Part shown: positions 50,198 through 59,594 of the stretch, in pieces
Numbering within the stretch: position 1 is the first letter of the stretch
Layout of the letters: each line of letters starts with the position of its first letter
Assembly (NCBI RefSeq): GCF_014840935.1
Contig: NZ_CP062005.1
Location: forward strand, 1,054,001-1,118,000
DNA length: 64,000 nt
Source of the DNA: Halomonas sp. YLGW01
GTDB taxonomy: Bacteria > Pseudomonadota > Gammaproteobacteria > Pseudomonadales > Halomonadaceae
Direction of reading: 5' to 3'
Position numbers and translations under genes: made by a program
Notes under the pieces: generated by a model
Told to the model about the DNA's origin: nothing
Database searches by the model: none
The model's input: the letters and a program-made list of their open reading frames with translations, nothing else

Positions 50198-51373
50198 ATG
50201 TTCGAACTGGTTGATAACGCACCCTCAAGCAGCGCGGTCATCAAGGTGGTCGGCGTCGGCGGCGGTGGTGGCAATGCCGTCAATCACATGGTCGAGAGCA
50301 GCATCGAAGGGGTGGAGTTCATCTGTGCCAATACCGATGCTCAGGCCCTGAAGCGGGTCGCTGCCAAGACCGTTCTCCAGCTGGGAAGCGAGATTACCAA
50401 GGGGCTTGGCGCCGGCGCCAACCCTGAAGTCGGGCGTCAGGCGGCCATGGAGGATCGCGAGCGCATCGCCGAGCTGCTGGAAGGCGCCGATATGGTGTTC
50501 ATTACCGCGGGCATGGGCGGTGGCACCGGTACCGGCGGTGCGCCGGTGGTAGCGCAGGTGGCCAAGGAACTCGGCATCCTGACCGTGGCCGTGGTGACGC
50601 GCCCCTTCCCCTTCGAGGGACCCAAGCGCATGCGCGCGGCCGAGGAAGGCATGAAGGAGCTCTCCGAGCATGTCGACTCGCTGATCACCATCCCCAACGA
50701 GAAGCTATTGTCGGTGCTTGGCAAGAGCGCCAGCCTGCTGACGGCCTTCAGCGCCGCGAATGACGTGCTGCTTGGCGCCGTGCAGGGCATCGCCGAGCTG
50801 ATCACCAGCCCGGGCATCATCAACGTCGACTTCGCCGACGTGCGTACCGTGATGTCCGAGATGGGCATGGCGATGATGGGCACCGGCGGGGCGACCGGCG
50901 AGAACCGGGCGCGGGAAGCCGCCGAGAAGGCGATTCGCAGCCCGCTGCTCGAGGACATCGATCTGCACGGCGCCCGCGGCATTCTGGTTAACATCACGGC
51001 GGGGCCGGACCTGTCGATCGGCGAGTTCAACGATGTGGGTGCCACCGTCCAGGAATTCGCGTCCCAGGATGCCACCATCGTGGTTGGTACCTCCATCGAC
51101 ATGGAAATGTCCGATGAACTGCGTGTCACGGTGGTGGCGGCCGGCCTCGACGGTCGTGCCCCCAAGGTGGCGAGCGCCCCGCGTGAATCAGCGGCGTCTC
51201 GCCCCGAGACCACCGACTACCGCACCCTGCAGCAGCAGCCGGCGGTGACCCGCCAGCAGGCGGCCAAGGCAGCCGATCAGGAGGCCGCCAAGTCCCGTGC
51301 CGATCAGCGCAGGGCCAAGGACATGGACGACTATCTCGATATCCCGGCGTTCCTGCGGCGCCAAGCCGATTGA
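50198..51373 (+). CDS. ftsZ: Cell division GTPase FtsZ
   Basis: A 391-residue tubulin homologue. The GTP-binding loop GGGTGTG is at residues 107-113, the T7 loop is [11 protein letters not shown], and the conserved C-terminal peptide [14 protein letters not shown] binds FtsA and ZipA. The linker before it is rich in Ala, Gln and Arg. It starts 32 bases after ftsA. Confidence 0.98.
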   Translation: MFELVDNAPSSSAVIKVVGVGGGGGNAVNHMVESSIEGVEFICANTDAQALKRVAAKTVLQLGSEITKGLGAGANPEVGRQAAMEDRERIAELLEGADMVFITAGMGGGTGTGGAPVVAQVAKELGILTVAVVTRPFPFEGPKRMRAAEEGMKELSEHVDSLITIPNEKLLSVLGKSASLLTAFSAANDVLLGAVQGIAELITSPGIINVDFADVRTVMSEMGMAMMGTGGATGENRAREAAEKAIRSPLLEDIDLHGARGILVNITAGPDLSIGEFNDVGATVQEFASQDATIVVGTSIDMEMSDELRVTVVAAGLDGRAPKVASAPRESAASRPETTDYRTLQQQPAVTRQQAAKAADQEAAKSRADQRRAKDMDDYLDIPAFLRRQAD

Positions 51374-51416
51374 GCCAATCTATTGTTGACATAGAGATCG
51401 CCGGGGTGAGTTTTCT

Positions 51417-51445
51417 TTGTTGAAACGGCCGTTCGCTGGTATAGT
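51417..51445 (+). promoter_or_regulatory. Probable promoter of lpxC
   Basis: TTGTTG at 51417 and TATAGT at 51440 are spaced by 17 bases, 44 bases before the lpxC ATG. Confidence 0.6.
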
Positions 51446-51488
51446 GAACACCGTTTGATAACTACATATCACGGCTCGGCGATTGCCC

Positions 51489-52400
51489 ATGATTAAACAG
51501 CGCACGTTAAAGAACACCATCCGCGCCACCGGCGTGGGTCTCCATTCGGGCGAGAAGGTCTGTCTGACCCTGCGCCCGGCACCGGTCAATACCGGTGTTA
51601 TCTTCGTTCGTACCGATCTCACTCCCGAGGTGCAGATTCCGGCGAACGCCAACTTGGTCACCGATACCTCCCTGTGCACCGCCCTGTCTCAGGGTGACGT
51701 CAAGGTGGCGACGGTCGAACACCTGATGTCGGCCTTCGCGGGGCTCGGCATCGACAACGTCTTCGTCGAGCTGAGTGCCGGCGAGGTGCCGATCATGGAC
51801 GGCAGTGCCGGCCCCTTCGTGTTCCTGATCCAGTCGGCGGGCATCGAGGAGCAGGCCGCGGCCAAGAAGTTCATTCGCATCAAGCGCGAGATCGTCGTGC
51901 GTGATGGGGACAAGGAAGCCATCTTCCTGCCGCACCACGGTTTCAAGGTCTCCTTCGCCATCGACTTCGATCATCCGGTGTCGGAGCTGCGCGATCAGAC
52001 GGCGGTCGTTGATTTCTCGACCACCTCCTTCGTCAAGGAGGTCTCCCGGGCCCGCACCTTCGGCTTCATGCGCGACCTGGAATTTCTGCGCTCGCAGAAT
52101 CTTGCCCTGGGCGGCAGCCTGGACAACGCGGTGGTGGTCGATGATTATCGCATCGTCAACGAGGGCGGACTGCGCTACGACGACGAGTTCGTCAAGCACA
52201 AGGTGCTGGATGCCATCGGCGACCTCTATCAGCTGGGGCATAGCCTGATCGGCGAATTCCGCGGCGTGAAATCCGGTCACGCGCTAAACAATCAGCTGTG
52301 CCGAGCCATGCTGGCCCAGCCGGATGCCTGGGAAGTGGTGACCTTCGAAGACGCCCATCAGGCCGCCCCGATCTCCTACGCAGCGCCGGCCATGGCGTGA
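51489..52400 (+). CDS. lpxC: UDP-3-O-acyl-N-acetylglucosamine deacetylase LpxC
   Basis: A 303-residue zinc amidase, the committed step of lipid A synthesis. Zinc ligands are in [15 protein letters not shown] and [12 protein letters not shown]; the catalytic histidine is in [15 protein letters not shown] 51489 ([21 protein letters not shown]) is the usual start; an in-frame TTG is two codons earlier. Confidence 0.98.
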   Translation: MIKQRTLKNTIRATGVGLHSGEKVCLTLRPAPVNTGVIFVRTDLTPEVQIPANANLVTDTSLCTALSQGDVKVATVEHLMSAFAGLGIDNVFVELSAGEVPIMDGSAGPFVFLIQSAGIEEQAAAKKFIRIKREIVVRDGDKEAIFLPHHGFKVSFAIDFDHPVSELRDQTAVVDFSTTSFVKEVSRARTFGFMRDLEFLRSQNLALGGSLDNAVVVDDYRIVNEGGLRYDDEFVKHKVLDAIGDLYQLGHSLIGEFRGVKSGHALNNQLCRAMLAQPDAWEVVTFEDAHQAAPISYAAPAMA

Positions 52401-52465
52401 TGCCCGGGGAGTAACCCCTTCGCCGAGTCGTCGTCACGCGATCAGCTGATGACAACCTTGCTTGA

Positions 52466-52496
52466 CGCCGCTTTCCTTCGGGAGGCGGCGTTTTTT
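52466..52496 (+). terminator. Terminator after lpxC
   Basis: CGCCGC with inner CC pairs to GGAGGCGGCG around a TTCG tetraloop, followed by six T. Confidence 0.85.
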
Positions 52497-52548
52497 GTGA
52501 TCGCGTAGAACAGGGCGGCAGGATGTTGTGTCAGGGTGAGATGAGGGG

Positions 52549-53010
52549 CTAAGACGGGTCGTCGGCGTGGGCGGCCAGCCGCTCGAGGGCGCGCTTGAGT
52601 CGCGGGTCCTCGGTGTCCTCGGCGCAGCTGGCGATCTCTCCGGCGGCGCTGGAGGAGAGTCGTCGGCAATGGCGCGGCGGGGCCTTGGGGGGGCGTACCG
52701 GACGGACCTTGAGGTGAAACCCCAGTACCGCCTCGAACTCCGCGCGCCGTCTCAGCAGGTCCAGCAGGCGCGGCTGCTCATAGCGTAGCCAGGTGAGCCA
52801 CACGGCGCGATCGGTGATCAGGGTCAACTTGCCGTCTCGATAGCCGCCGACGAAGACATGCTCGCGCACCTCCTCGGGGAGGTGCGCGCGAAGTTCCTGC
52901 TGTGCCCGGTCGATCAGGCTGGCCATGCGCATCAGGCCGCCGAGCTCGCCGCGGCCGCCCAGCAGCGACGTGGCGGGCTGGGCGCGGAAACGCTTAACCT
53001 TTATACTCAT
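52549..53010 (-). CDS. dciA: DciA-like protein (DUF721)
   Basis: A 153-residue DUF721 protein, related to DciA, the replicative-helicase loader of bacteria without DnaC. The KH-like domain spans residues about 35-110 (LIDRAQQELRAHLPEEVREH, VWLTWLRYEQPRLLDLL). ATG 53010 gives MSIKVKRF. It sits opposite to lpxC and secA, a conserved position in many proteobacteria. Role in replication is inferred from the family. Confidence 0.85.
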   Translation of the reverse strand: MSIKVKRFRAQPATSLLGGRGELGGLMRMASLIDRAQQELRAHLPEEVREHVFVGGYRDGKLTLITDRAVWLTWLRYEQPRLLDLLRRRAEFEAVLGFHLKVRPVRPPKAPPRHCRRLSSSAAGEIASCAEDTEDPRLKRALERLAAHADDPS

Positions 53011-53074
53011 GGGCTGCACTTTTGACGCCAATCGATGACCGGCAATCTACCATGCCCGCGAGTACTCCAACAGC

Positions 53075-53419
53075 ATGAACGGCTCCTCTCACCCAAGCTC
53101 GGCTCGGTCCGCCGACACGACCTCGCGTCGGCGCACGCGCTGGTGGCTGGCGGGCTTGTTGGTGGGTTGTCTGCTGCCGGCGGGCCTGGCGCAGGCCGAT
53201 GGGGTGCGCCTGGTGGAGCGGGTGGTACAGATCTGCTGGCTGGCGCCGGCGGTCATCCGGGCCGAGAGCCGCCGCCAGGCGAGCCGTCGTCGCTGGCGGC
53301 CGCTGCGCCGCTGGCGCCTTCGGTTGTCGACTCGCCCCCTGCCGCGCAGAGTGTCGCTGGCTCCTTCTGCCGCGCATGATGTCCTGACCCGTCGCGGTCC
53401 GCCGTGCCAAGCCGCCTGA
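53075..53419 (+). CDS. Small secreted protein upstream of secA, candidate SecM-like arrest peptide
   Basis: I do not recognise this 114-residue ORF as a named family. It has an Arg-rich start, a hydrophobic core (residues 23-38, [16 protein letters not shown]) and an AQA cleavage site before Asp42; an LVGC lipobox-like string at 29-32 is an alternative reading. The mature part is very basic. It ends RRGPP then CQAA and stop. That spacing resembles SecM, where RAGP is followed by four residues. It lies in the secM position, 91 bases before secA, with two hairpins between. Third-position G+C is high, as in neighbouring genes. No good ribosome-binding site is visible, so it may also be spurious or a decayed gene. 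Confidence 0.55.
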   Translation: MNGSSHPSSARSADTTSRRRTRWWLAGLLVGCLLPAGLAQADGVRLVERVVQICWLAPAVIRAESRRQASRRRWRPLRRWRLRLSTRPLPRRVSLAPSAAHDVLTRRGPPCQAA

Positions 53420-53424
53420 TATGC

Positions 53425-53471
53425 CCGCCCTCCGGGCGGATAGCGGACGCCAGCGCCTGCTCGAGGCGCTG
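53425..53471 (+). promoter_or_regulatory. Two stem-loops between the small ORF and secA
   Basis: CCGCCC (53425-53430) pairs with GGGCGG (53434-53439) over a 3-base loop, and CAGCGCC (53451-53457) pairs with GGCGCTG (53465-53471) over a 7-base loop. They end 39 bases before the secA ATG. They could act in translational control of secA; a simple RNA-structure role is also possible. Confidence 0.5.
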
Positions 53472-53510
53472 CGGTCTGGATTCGGACACTTGGTAGATAA
53501 CGGACTTTTC

Positions 53511-56252
53511 ATGATCAATAATTTGTTGCGCAAGGTGGTCGGCTCGAAAAACGACCGCGAGGTCAAACGCTTTGGCAAGATCGTCTCCAAGATCAGTGCC
53601 ATGGAGCCAGATTTCGAGGCACTCGACGACGCCAGCCTTCGTGCCAAGACCGCCGAGTTTCGCGAGCGTCTGGCGGCGGGCGAGACCCTGGATGCACTGC
53701 TGCCCGAGGCCTTCGCGGTGGTCCGCGAGGCCAGCAAGCGGGTCATGGGCATGCGCCATTTCGACGTCCAGATGGTCGGTGGCCTGGCCCTGAACACCGG
53801 CCGGATCGCCGAGATGAAGACCGGCGAGGGCAAGACCCTGGTGGCCACCCTGGCCGTCTACCTGAACGCGCTGCCCGCCAAGGGCGTGCATGTGGTGACC
53901 GTCAACGACTACCTGGCCCGTCGCGACGCCGAATGGATGCGTCCCCTCTATGAGAGCCTGGACCTGTCGGTGGGGTCGATCTACTCGGGGCAGGCGCCGG
54001 AAGAGAAGCGTCAGGCCTACGCCTGCGACATCACCTACGGCACCAACAACGAGTACGGTTTCGACTACCTGCGCGATAACATGGCCTTCTCCCTGGACGA
54101 CAAGGTCCAGCGGGGGCTGCACTACGCGATCATCGACGAAGTCGACTCCATCCTGATAGATGAGGCGCGCACCCCACTGATCATCTCCGGCCCGGTGGAT
54201 GAGAACACCGAGCTCTACAAGGTGATCAATCGTTTGGCCACCGACCTGGTGCCCGGCGAGCAGAGCGAAGACGATGACGTGCCACCCGACGGTGACTTCA
54301 TCCTCGACGAGAAACAGAAGCAGGTCGAGATCACCGAAGAGGGGCACCACAAGGTCGAGGCCCTGCTGCGCGGCGAGGGGCTGCTCGGCGAGCACGATTC
54401 CCTGTATGCCGCCCAGAACCTCAACCTGCTGCAGCACATGCATTCGGCGCTGCGGGCCCGGCATCTCTATCAGCGCGATGTGGACTACATCATCGACGAT
54501 GGCCAGGTGGTGATCGTCGACGAGCATACCGGCCGCAGTATGCCGGGCCGCCGCTGGTCGGAAGGCCTGCACCAGGCGGTCGAGGCCAAGGAGGGGGTGA
54601 CCGTTCAGCGCGAGAGCCAGACCCTGGCCTCGACCACCTTCCAGAACTACTTCCGCCTCTACGAGAAGCTCTCCGGCATGACCGGCACCGCCGATACCGA
54701 GGCCTTCGAGTTCCGCCAGATCTACGGCCTGGACGTGATGGTGATTCCCACCAACCGGCCGCTGGTGCGCCGCGACCTCAATGACCTGGTCTATCTCACG
54801 GCGGAGGAGAAGTTCGAGGCGATCATCAAGGATGTCCAGGCCGAGACCGAGGCCGGCCGTCCGGTGCTGGTGGGCACCGCCTCCATCGAGACCTCCGAAT
54901 ACCTGGCCGGGCTGATGCGAAAGGCCGGCATGGACTTCAATGTACTGAACGCCAAGCAGCACCAGAGCGAGGCGCAGATCATCGCCCAGGCGGGCCGTCC
55001 CGGGGCGGTGACCATCGCCACCAACATGGCCGGTCGCGGTACCGACATCATGCTCGGCGGCAGCTGGGAGGCCGAGGTCGCCGAACTCGATAGCCCGGAT
55101 GAGGCCCGTGTCGAGGCCATCAAGGCCGCTTGGCAGGAACGGCACGACGCCGTGCTGGCGGCGGGTGGCCTGCACGTGATCGGTTCCGAGCGTCACGAAT
55201 CGCGGCGGATCGACAACCAGCTGCGCGGTCGCTCGGGCCGTCAGGGGGATCCGGGCTCGACGCGCTTCTTCCTGTCGCTGGAAGACAGCCTGATGCGCTT
55301 GTTCGGTTCCGACCGGGTGCAGCGACTGATGCAGGCGCTGGGCCTGGAGCGAGGCGAGGCCATCGAGCACAAGATGGTGTCCAACGCCGTCGAGCGGGCC
55401 CAGAAGAAGGTTGAGGGCCGTAACTTCGATATCCGCAAGCAGCTGCTCGAATATGACGACGTGGCCAATGACCAGCGGCGCGTGATCTACGAGCAGCGCA
55501 ACGACATCCTCGAGGCGGAGGACGTCTCCGAGAACGTGCTGGGCATTCGCGCCGAGGTGCTGGATGAAGCCATCAGCGACTTCGTGCCGCCTCAAAGTCT
55601 GCCCGAGCAGTGGGACCTGGCGGGACTCGAGGCGCACCTCAAGGCCGAGTTCAACCTCGAAACGCCGGTCACCGAGTGGTCCGCCGAGGATGCCCGTCTC
55701 AGCGAGGAGCAGCTGCGCGAGCGCCTCCAGGAAGCGCACCGCAAGCTCTATGACGACAAGGTGGCCGCCGTCGGCGAGCCCTTGATGCGCCGCTTCGAGA
55801 AGCAGGTGATGCTGCAGGTGCTGGACACCCGCTGGAAGGAACACCTTCAGTCGATGGACCACCTGCGTCGCGGCATCCACCTGCGTGGCTACGCCCAGAA
55901 GAACCCGAAGCAGGAATACAAGCGCGAAGCCTTCGAACTGTTCCAGGGTCTGCTTGGCAACATCAAGGCCGATATCACGCGCATCCTGAGCCACGTTCAG
56001 GTGCGTCGTCAGGAAGAGGTCGACGAGCTCGAACAGCAGCGCCGCGAGACCCTGGCCCGCGAACAGGCCGGCGCCGCCAGTCGCCACGATGAAGCCGCGG
56101 CAAGCCCCGCTGAGGCACCGGCCGAACAGACGGCCGCCGAGGGCGGTGACGGTCAGCCCGTGCGTCGTGAGGGGCCCAAGGTGGGGCGTAACGAGCCCTG
56201 CCCCTGCGGGTCCGGCAAGAAATACAAGCAGTGCCACGGCACACTGAACTGA
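53511..56252 (+). CDS. secA: Protein translocase ATPase SecA
   Basis: A 913-residue motor that pushes preproteins through SecYEG. Walker A GEGKT is at residues 105-109; [20 protein letters not shown] is the DEAD-like motif and [13 protein letters not shown] lies in the second nucleotide-binding fold. The C-terminal zinc motif [13 protein letters not shown] binds SecB. ATG 53511 gives the normal N terminus ([16 protein letters not shown]); the frame is open back to 53421. The ribosome-binding site is weak (CGGA), which leaves room for translational control from upstream. Confidence 0.98.
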   Translation: MINNLLRKVVGSKNDREVKRFGKIVSKISAMEPDFEALDDASLRAKTAEFRERLAAGETLDALLPEAFAVVREASKRVMGMRHFDVQMVGGLALNTGRIAEMKTGEGKTLVATLAVYLNALPAKGVHVVTVNDYLARRDAEWMRPLYESLDLSVGSIYSGQAPEEKRQAYACDITYGTNNEYGFDYLRDNMAFSLDDKVQRGLHYAIIDEVDSILIDEARTPLIISGPVDENTELYKVINRLATDLVPGEQSEDDDVPPDGDFILDEKQKQVEITEEGHHKVEALLRGEGLLGEHDSLYAAQNLNLLQHMHSALRARHLYQRDVDYIIDDGQVVIVDEHTGRSMPGRRWSEGLHQAVEAKEGVTVQRESQTLASTTFQNYFRLYEKLSGMTGTADTEAFEFRQIYGLDVMVIPTNRPLVRRDLNDLVYLTAEEKFEAIIKDVQAETEAGRPVLVGTASIETSEYLAGLMRKAGMDFNVLNAKQHQSEAQIIAQAGRPGAVTIATNMAGRGTDIMLGGSWEAEVAELDSPDEARVEAIKAAWQERHDAVLAAGGLHVIGSERHESRRIDNQLRGRSGRQGDPGSTRFFLSLEDSLMRLFGSDRVQRLMQALGLERGEAIEHKMVSNAVERAQKKVEGRNFDIRKQLLEYDDVANDQRRVIYEQRNDILEAEDVSENVLGIRAEVLDEAISDFVPPQSLPEQWDLAGLEAHLKAEFNLETPVTEWSAEDARLSEEQLRERLQEAHRKLYDDKVAAVGEPLMRRFEKQVMLQVLDTRWKEHLQSMDHLRRGIHLRGYAQKNPKQEYKREAFELFQGLLGNIKADITRILSHVQVRRQEEVDELEQQRRETLAREQAGAASRHDEAAASPAEAPAEQTAAEGGDGQPVRREGPKVGRNEPCPCGSGKKYKQCHGTLN

Positions 56253-56307
56253 TGGATGCCGGCGGCAACAGATGCCGCCGGCCGGCGACGAACGAGGGAG
56301 TATAGGC

Positions 56308-57531
56308 ATGGCAGTGGGTGAAACGGTCTTTCCGCAGATGCCGGTGATCAAGGGCCTGCGGCTGGGCACCGCCAGTGCGGGTATCAAGCAACCCGGGCGT
56401 CGAGATCTGGTGGTCATCGAGGTGCCGGAGGGGGCCAGCGTCGCCGGCACCTTCACTCGCAACGCCTTCTGTGCGGCGCCGGTTCACGTGGCCAGGCAGC
56501 ATCTGGCGGCGCGCGGAGAGCGGGGGCTTGCCCCGCGCTACTTCGTGATCAATACCGGCAATGCCAATGCCGGCACCGGCGCCGTCGGCATGCGTGATGC
56601 CGAGGCGAGCTGCGATGAACTGGCGCGCCTGGCCGGCGTCGAGGGCGAGGCGGTGCTGCCGTTCTCCACCGGCGTGATCGGCGAGCCGCTGCCTATGGAG
56701 CGGCTGCTGGGGGCCATGCCTGAGGCCCTCGAGGCACTTGGGGAGGACGGCTGGGAGGCTGCCGCCGAGGGCATCCTGACCACCGATACCCGGCCGAAGG
56801 GGGCGACGCGCACCTTCACCATCGACGGGGAAACGGTGACCATCGCCGGCATCAGCAAGGGCTCGGGCATGATCCAGCCCAACATGGCGACCATGCTGGG
56901 GTTCGTGGCCACCGATGCGGCGATCCCTCAGGCCCGGCTCGAGACCCTGTTGCGCGAGGGCGTAAGCCGCTCCTTTAACTGCATCACCGTGGACAGCGAT
57001 ACCTCCACCAACGATGCCTGCATGCTGGTGGCCACCGGCCACGGTCCGGCCCTCGAGAGTGATGCGGCCCTCGAGGCGTTCCGCGTCGCCCTCGATGAGG
57101 TGCTGATCGAGCTGGCTCAGGCGATCATTCGTGACGGCGAGGGTGCGACCAAGTTCGTCACCCTGGAGATCGAGGAGGCCTCGACTCGCCAGGAGGCGCT
57201 GGACGTGGCCTTCACGGTGGCGCATTCGCCGCTGGTCAAGACCGCGCTCTATGCCTCGGACGCCAACTGGGGCCGTATTCTCGCCGCGGTGGGGCGTGCG
57301 CCGGTCGAGAATTTCGACGTCGACCGGGTGGTCATCGACCTGGGCGAGGTGCGCCTGGTCGAGCAGGGAGGGCGGGCCGCCTGCTACACCGAGGAAGCCG
57401 GCAGCGCCGTTATGGCACGAGAGGAAATTCGCATCCGCATTCGACTGGGACGCGGCGAGGCCCGGGCCACCGTCTGGACCTCAGACTTGTCCCACGATTA
57501 TGTCACCATCAACGCCGACTACCGCAGCTAG
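56308..57531 (+). CDS. argJ: Bifunctional ornithine acetyltransferase/N-acetylglutamate synthase ArgJ
   Basis: A 407-residue enzyme of the cyclic arginine pathway. It self-cleaves before the nucleophilic threonine in KGSGMIQPNMATMLGF near residue 190. Other blocks are INTGNANAGTGA, FSTGVIGEPLP, FNCITVDSDTSTND and ASDANWGRILAAVGR. GAGGGAG precedes ATG 56308. secA-argJ-Nudix is a known order in related bacteria. Confidence 0.96.
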   Translation: MAVGETVFPQMPVIKGLRLGTASAGIKQPGRRDLVVIEVPEGASVAGTFTRNAFCAAPVHVARQHLAARGERGLAPRYFVINTGNANAGTGAVGMRDAEASCDELARLAGVEGEAVLPFSTGVIGEPLPMERLLGAMPEALEALGEDGWEAAAEGILTTDTRPKGATRTFTIDGETVTIAGISKGSGMIQPNMATMLGFVATDAAIPQARLETLLREGVSRSFNCITVDSDTSTNDACMLVATGHGPALESDAALEAFRVALDEVLIELAQAIIRDGEGATKFVTLEIEEASTRQEALDVAFTVAHSPLVKTALYASDANWGRILAAVGRAPVENFDVDRVVIDLGEVRLVEQGGRAACYTEEAGSAVMAREEIRIRIRLGRGEARATVWTSDLSHDYVTINADYRS

Positions 57532-57611
57532 GCCTGGCCGGCCGCTGCCGCGATGCCCCTCAGGGGTGCTGCGGGTAGCGCGTTCTTCATGTTTGAAAGG
57601 TAATACACACA

Positions 57612-58559
57612 ATGGTCAAGAGAAGGGTACATGTGGCTGCCGCCGCCATCGTCAGCGAGGATGCGGCCCAGGTGTTGATCGCCCGGCGCCCCTCCAACGT
57701 CGATCAGGGCGGCCTGTGGGAATTCCCCGGTGGCAAGTTGGCGCCCTATGAAACCGGCTTTGAGGCCCTGAAACGCGAGTTGCATGAGGAGCTCGGTGTC
57801 GAGATCCATCGCGCCCAGCCGCTGATCCGGGTGCATCATGAGTATCCCGACAAGCATATCCTGCTGGACGTGTGGCAGGTGCATGCCTTCGCCGGCGAGC
57901 CGTTCGGTCGCGAGGGGCAGGCCGTGCGTTGGGTCGCCAAGGACGAGCTCTTCAACTACCCCTTCCCGGCGGCCAACCTGCCGATCCTGAGGGCGGTGAT
58001 CCTGCCCACCGAGTGCCTGATCACCGGCGAGGAAGACGACGACGAGGTCTTCTACACCAAGCTCGAGCGCGCCTTGGTCGAGGATCAGGTTCGCCTGGTG
58101 CAGCTACGTGCTAAGCAGCTCGATCGCGAGGCCTACCTGGCCCGTGCCGAGGGCGCGCTCGCGATCTGCCGCAAGCACGGGGCTCGCCTGCAGCTCAACG
58201 GTGAGCCTGAGCTGCTGGACGAGGTGGATGCCGACGGCATCCATCTGACCAGCGAGCGACTGATGAGCCTCGAGCGTCGTCCGCTGGCACAGGGCAAGTG
58301 GCAGTCGGCCTCGGCTCACAATGCCGAGCAGCTGGAGCAGGCCGGCCGCATCGGCTGTGACTTCGTGACCCTGTCGCCGCTGCGCACCACCCCGACCCAC
58401 CCGGACGCGGCGCCGCTCGGCTGGCACGACTTCCAGCAGCTGGTGGAGACCGCCGCCATGCCGGTCTTCGCGCTGGGCGGCATGACCCGCTTCGATGCCA
58501 ACCATGCCCGCGCCGTGGGCGCCCAGGGCATCGCCTCTATTCGCGACTTCTGGAAATAA
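57612..58559 (+). CDS. Nudix hydrolase fused to a thiamine-phosphate synthase-like domain
   Basis: A 315-residue two-domain protein. Residues 1-130 are a MutT-like Nudix domain with the Nudix box at 41-63 (GKLAPYETGFEALKRELHEELGV has the G-x5-E-x7-RE-x2-EE-x-G pattern). Residues about 138-315 resemble ThiE: LVQLRAKQL, DADGIHLTSERL, FVTLSPLRTTPTHP and FALGGMTRFD. The Nudix half would clean 8-oxo-dGTP or similar; the second half may bind a thiamine-related or damaged nucleotide ligand. This fusion occurs widely next to argJ and secA; its full function is uncertain. Confidence 0.92.
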   Translation: MVKRRVHVAAAAIVSEDAAQVLIARRPSNVDQGGLWEFPGGKLAPYETGFEALKRELHEELGVEIHRAQPLIRVHHEYPDKHILLDVWQVHAFAGEPFGREGQAVRWVAKDELFNYPFPAANLPILRAVILPTECLITGEEDDDEVFYTKLERALVEDQVRLVQLRAKQLDREAYLARAEGALAICRKHGARLQLNGEPELLDEVDADGIHLTSERLMSLERRPLAQGKWQSASAHNAEQLEQAGRIGCDFVTLSPLRTTPTHPDAAPLGWHDFQQLVETAAMPVFALGGMTRFDANHARAVGAQGIASIRDFWK

Positions 58560-58575
58560 CTCCCGTCGCAAGATG

Positions 58576-58615
58576 AAAAACCCCCGTGGGCCAGTTCAAG
58601 GCCCCGGGGGTTTTT
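58576..58615. terminator. Bidirectional terminator after the Nudix gene
   Basis: AAAAACCCCC (58576-58585) pairs with GGGGGTTTTT (58606-58615), extended inward by GGGCC/GGCCC. T runs exist on both strands, serving the Nudix gene and aguB. Confidence 0.9.
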
Positions 58616-58650
58616 CGTTGGCGTGAGACTTATCCTGGCTTCGAGCGCAC

Positions 58651-59565
58651 CTAGTCCCGGAAGCGGCGGGTCAGGTCGCCATAGGCATCGATGCGCCGGT
58701 CGCGTAGGAAGGGCCAGATGCGCCGGGTGTCCTCGGCTCGGCCCATGTCGACCTCGACCAGGAGGCGCTGGCCCTCTTCGCCGGCATGGGCCAGCAGTTC
58801 GCCCTGAGGCCCGCAGACGAAGCTGCCACCCCAGAAATCGATGCCCTCGCTGGCGCCGCTGTGATCGGGCTCGTGGCCGACGCGATTGGCCACCAGCACC
58901 GGCAGGCCGTTGGCCACCCCATGAGAACGCTGGATGAGGGTCCAGGCATCCTTCTGGCGAGCCTTCTCGTCGGTCTCGTCGGACGGCGTCCAGCCGATGG
59001 CGGTGGGGTAGAGCAGCAGCTCGGCGCCGGCCAGGGCCATCAGGCGGGCCGCCTCGGGGTACCACTGATCCCAGCAGACCAGCAGGCCCAGACGTCCCAC
59101 CGAGGTGTCGATGGGGGAGAAGCCGCCCAGTGGATCCTTGGCCGTGACTCCCTCGGCGTCGCCCGGGGTGAAGTAGAACTTCTCGTAGAAGCCCGGGTCG
59201 TCGGGAATGTGCATCTTGCGATAGTGGCCCACCGCACCCTTGGCCCGGTCATAGACCACCGCGGTGTTGTGGTAGAGCCCGGCGGCCCGGCGCTCGAACA
59301 GCGAGCCGACCAGCACGATGTCGAGTTCGGCGGCCAGCGCCGCCAGCCGACGACCGGTGGGGCCGTCCAGCGGTTCGGCCAGGTCGAAGACCGCCGGGTC
59401 CTCGTACTGGCAGAAGTAGTGGCTGGCATGCAGCTCCTGAAGCAGCACTAGCTCGGCGCCGCGCGCCGCGAGCTCGCGGGCGCCCGCTTCGGTCTCATCG
59501 AGGCTTTTGGCCTTGTCGGGCCAGGCACGTTGCTGGACCAGGCCGACGGTGAGGGTCTGAGTCAT
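58651..59565 (-). CDS. aguB: N-carbamoylputrescine amidase AguB
   Basis: A 304-residue nitrilase-superfamily enzyme that hydrolyses N-carbamoylputrescine to putrescine. The catalytic Glu-Lys-Cys triad is visible in LLQELHASHYF, YRKMHIPDDPGFYEKFYF and VCWDQWYPEAAR. AGGAGTG precedes ATG 59565. It follows aguA at 29 bases in the same direction; the pair converts agmatine to putrescine in two steps. Confidence 0.95.
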   Translation of the reverse strand: MTQTLTVGLVQQRAWPDKAKSLDETEAGARELAARGAELVLLQELHASHYFCQYEDPAVFDLAEPLDGPTGRRLAALAAELDIVLVGSLFERRAAGLYHNTAVVYDRAKGAVGHYRKMHIPDDPGFYEKFYFTPGDAEGVTAKDPLGGFSPIDTSVGRLGLLVCWDQWYPEAARLMALAGAELLLYPTAIGWTPSDETDEKARQKDAWTLIQRSHGVANGLPVLVANRVGHEPDHSGASEGIDFWGGSFVCGPQGELLAHAGEEGQRLLVEVDMGRAEDTRRIWPFLRDRRIDAYGDLTRRFRD

Positions 59566-59594
59566 TGGATCACTCCTGAGATTCGACGGCTGGA

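Noticed and set aside
53230-53270. Trp-x6-Ile-Arg-Ala string (WLAPAVIRA, residues 55-63) in the small ORF as the SecM arrest motif itself
   Set aside because: Spacing is one residue short of the SecM pattern, the following residues are Glu-Ser rather than Gly-Pro, and 50 residues follow; the C-terminal RRGPP is a better candidate.
53035-53379. Alternative overlapping frame beginning MTGNLPCPRV in the gap before secA
   Set aside because: It has no signal peptide or conserved end and appears to be the out-of-frame partner of the 53075 ORF.
53253-56462. Very long reverse-strand open frame (1069 codons) opposite secA
   Set aside because: It is the antisense shadow of secA and argJ in high-G+C DNA; secA is full length and unmistakable, and the antisense protein has low-complexity, His/Gly/Leu-rich composition.
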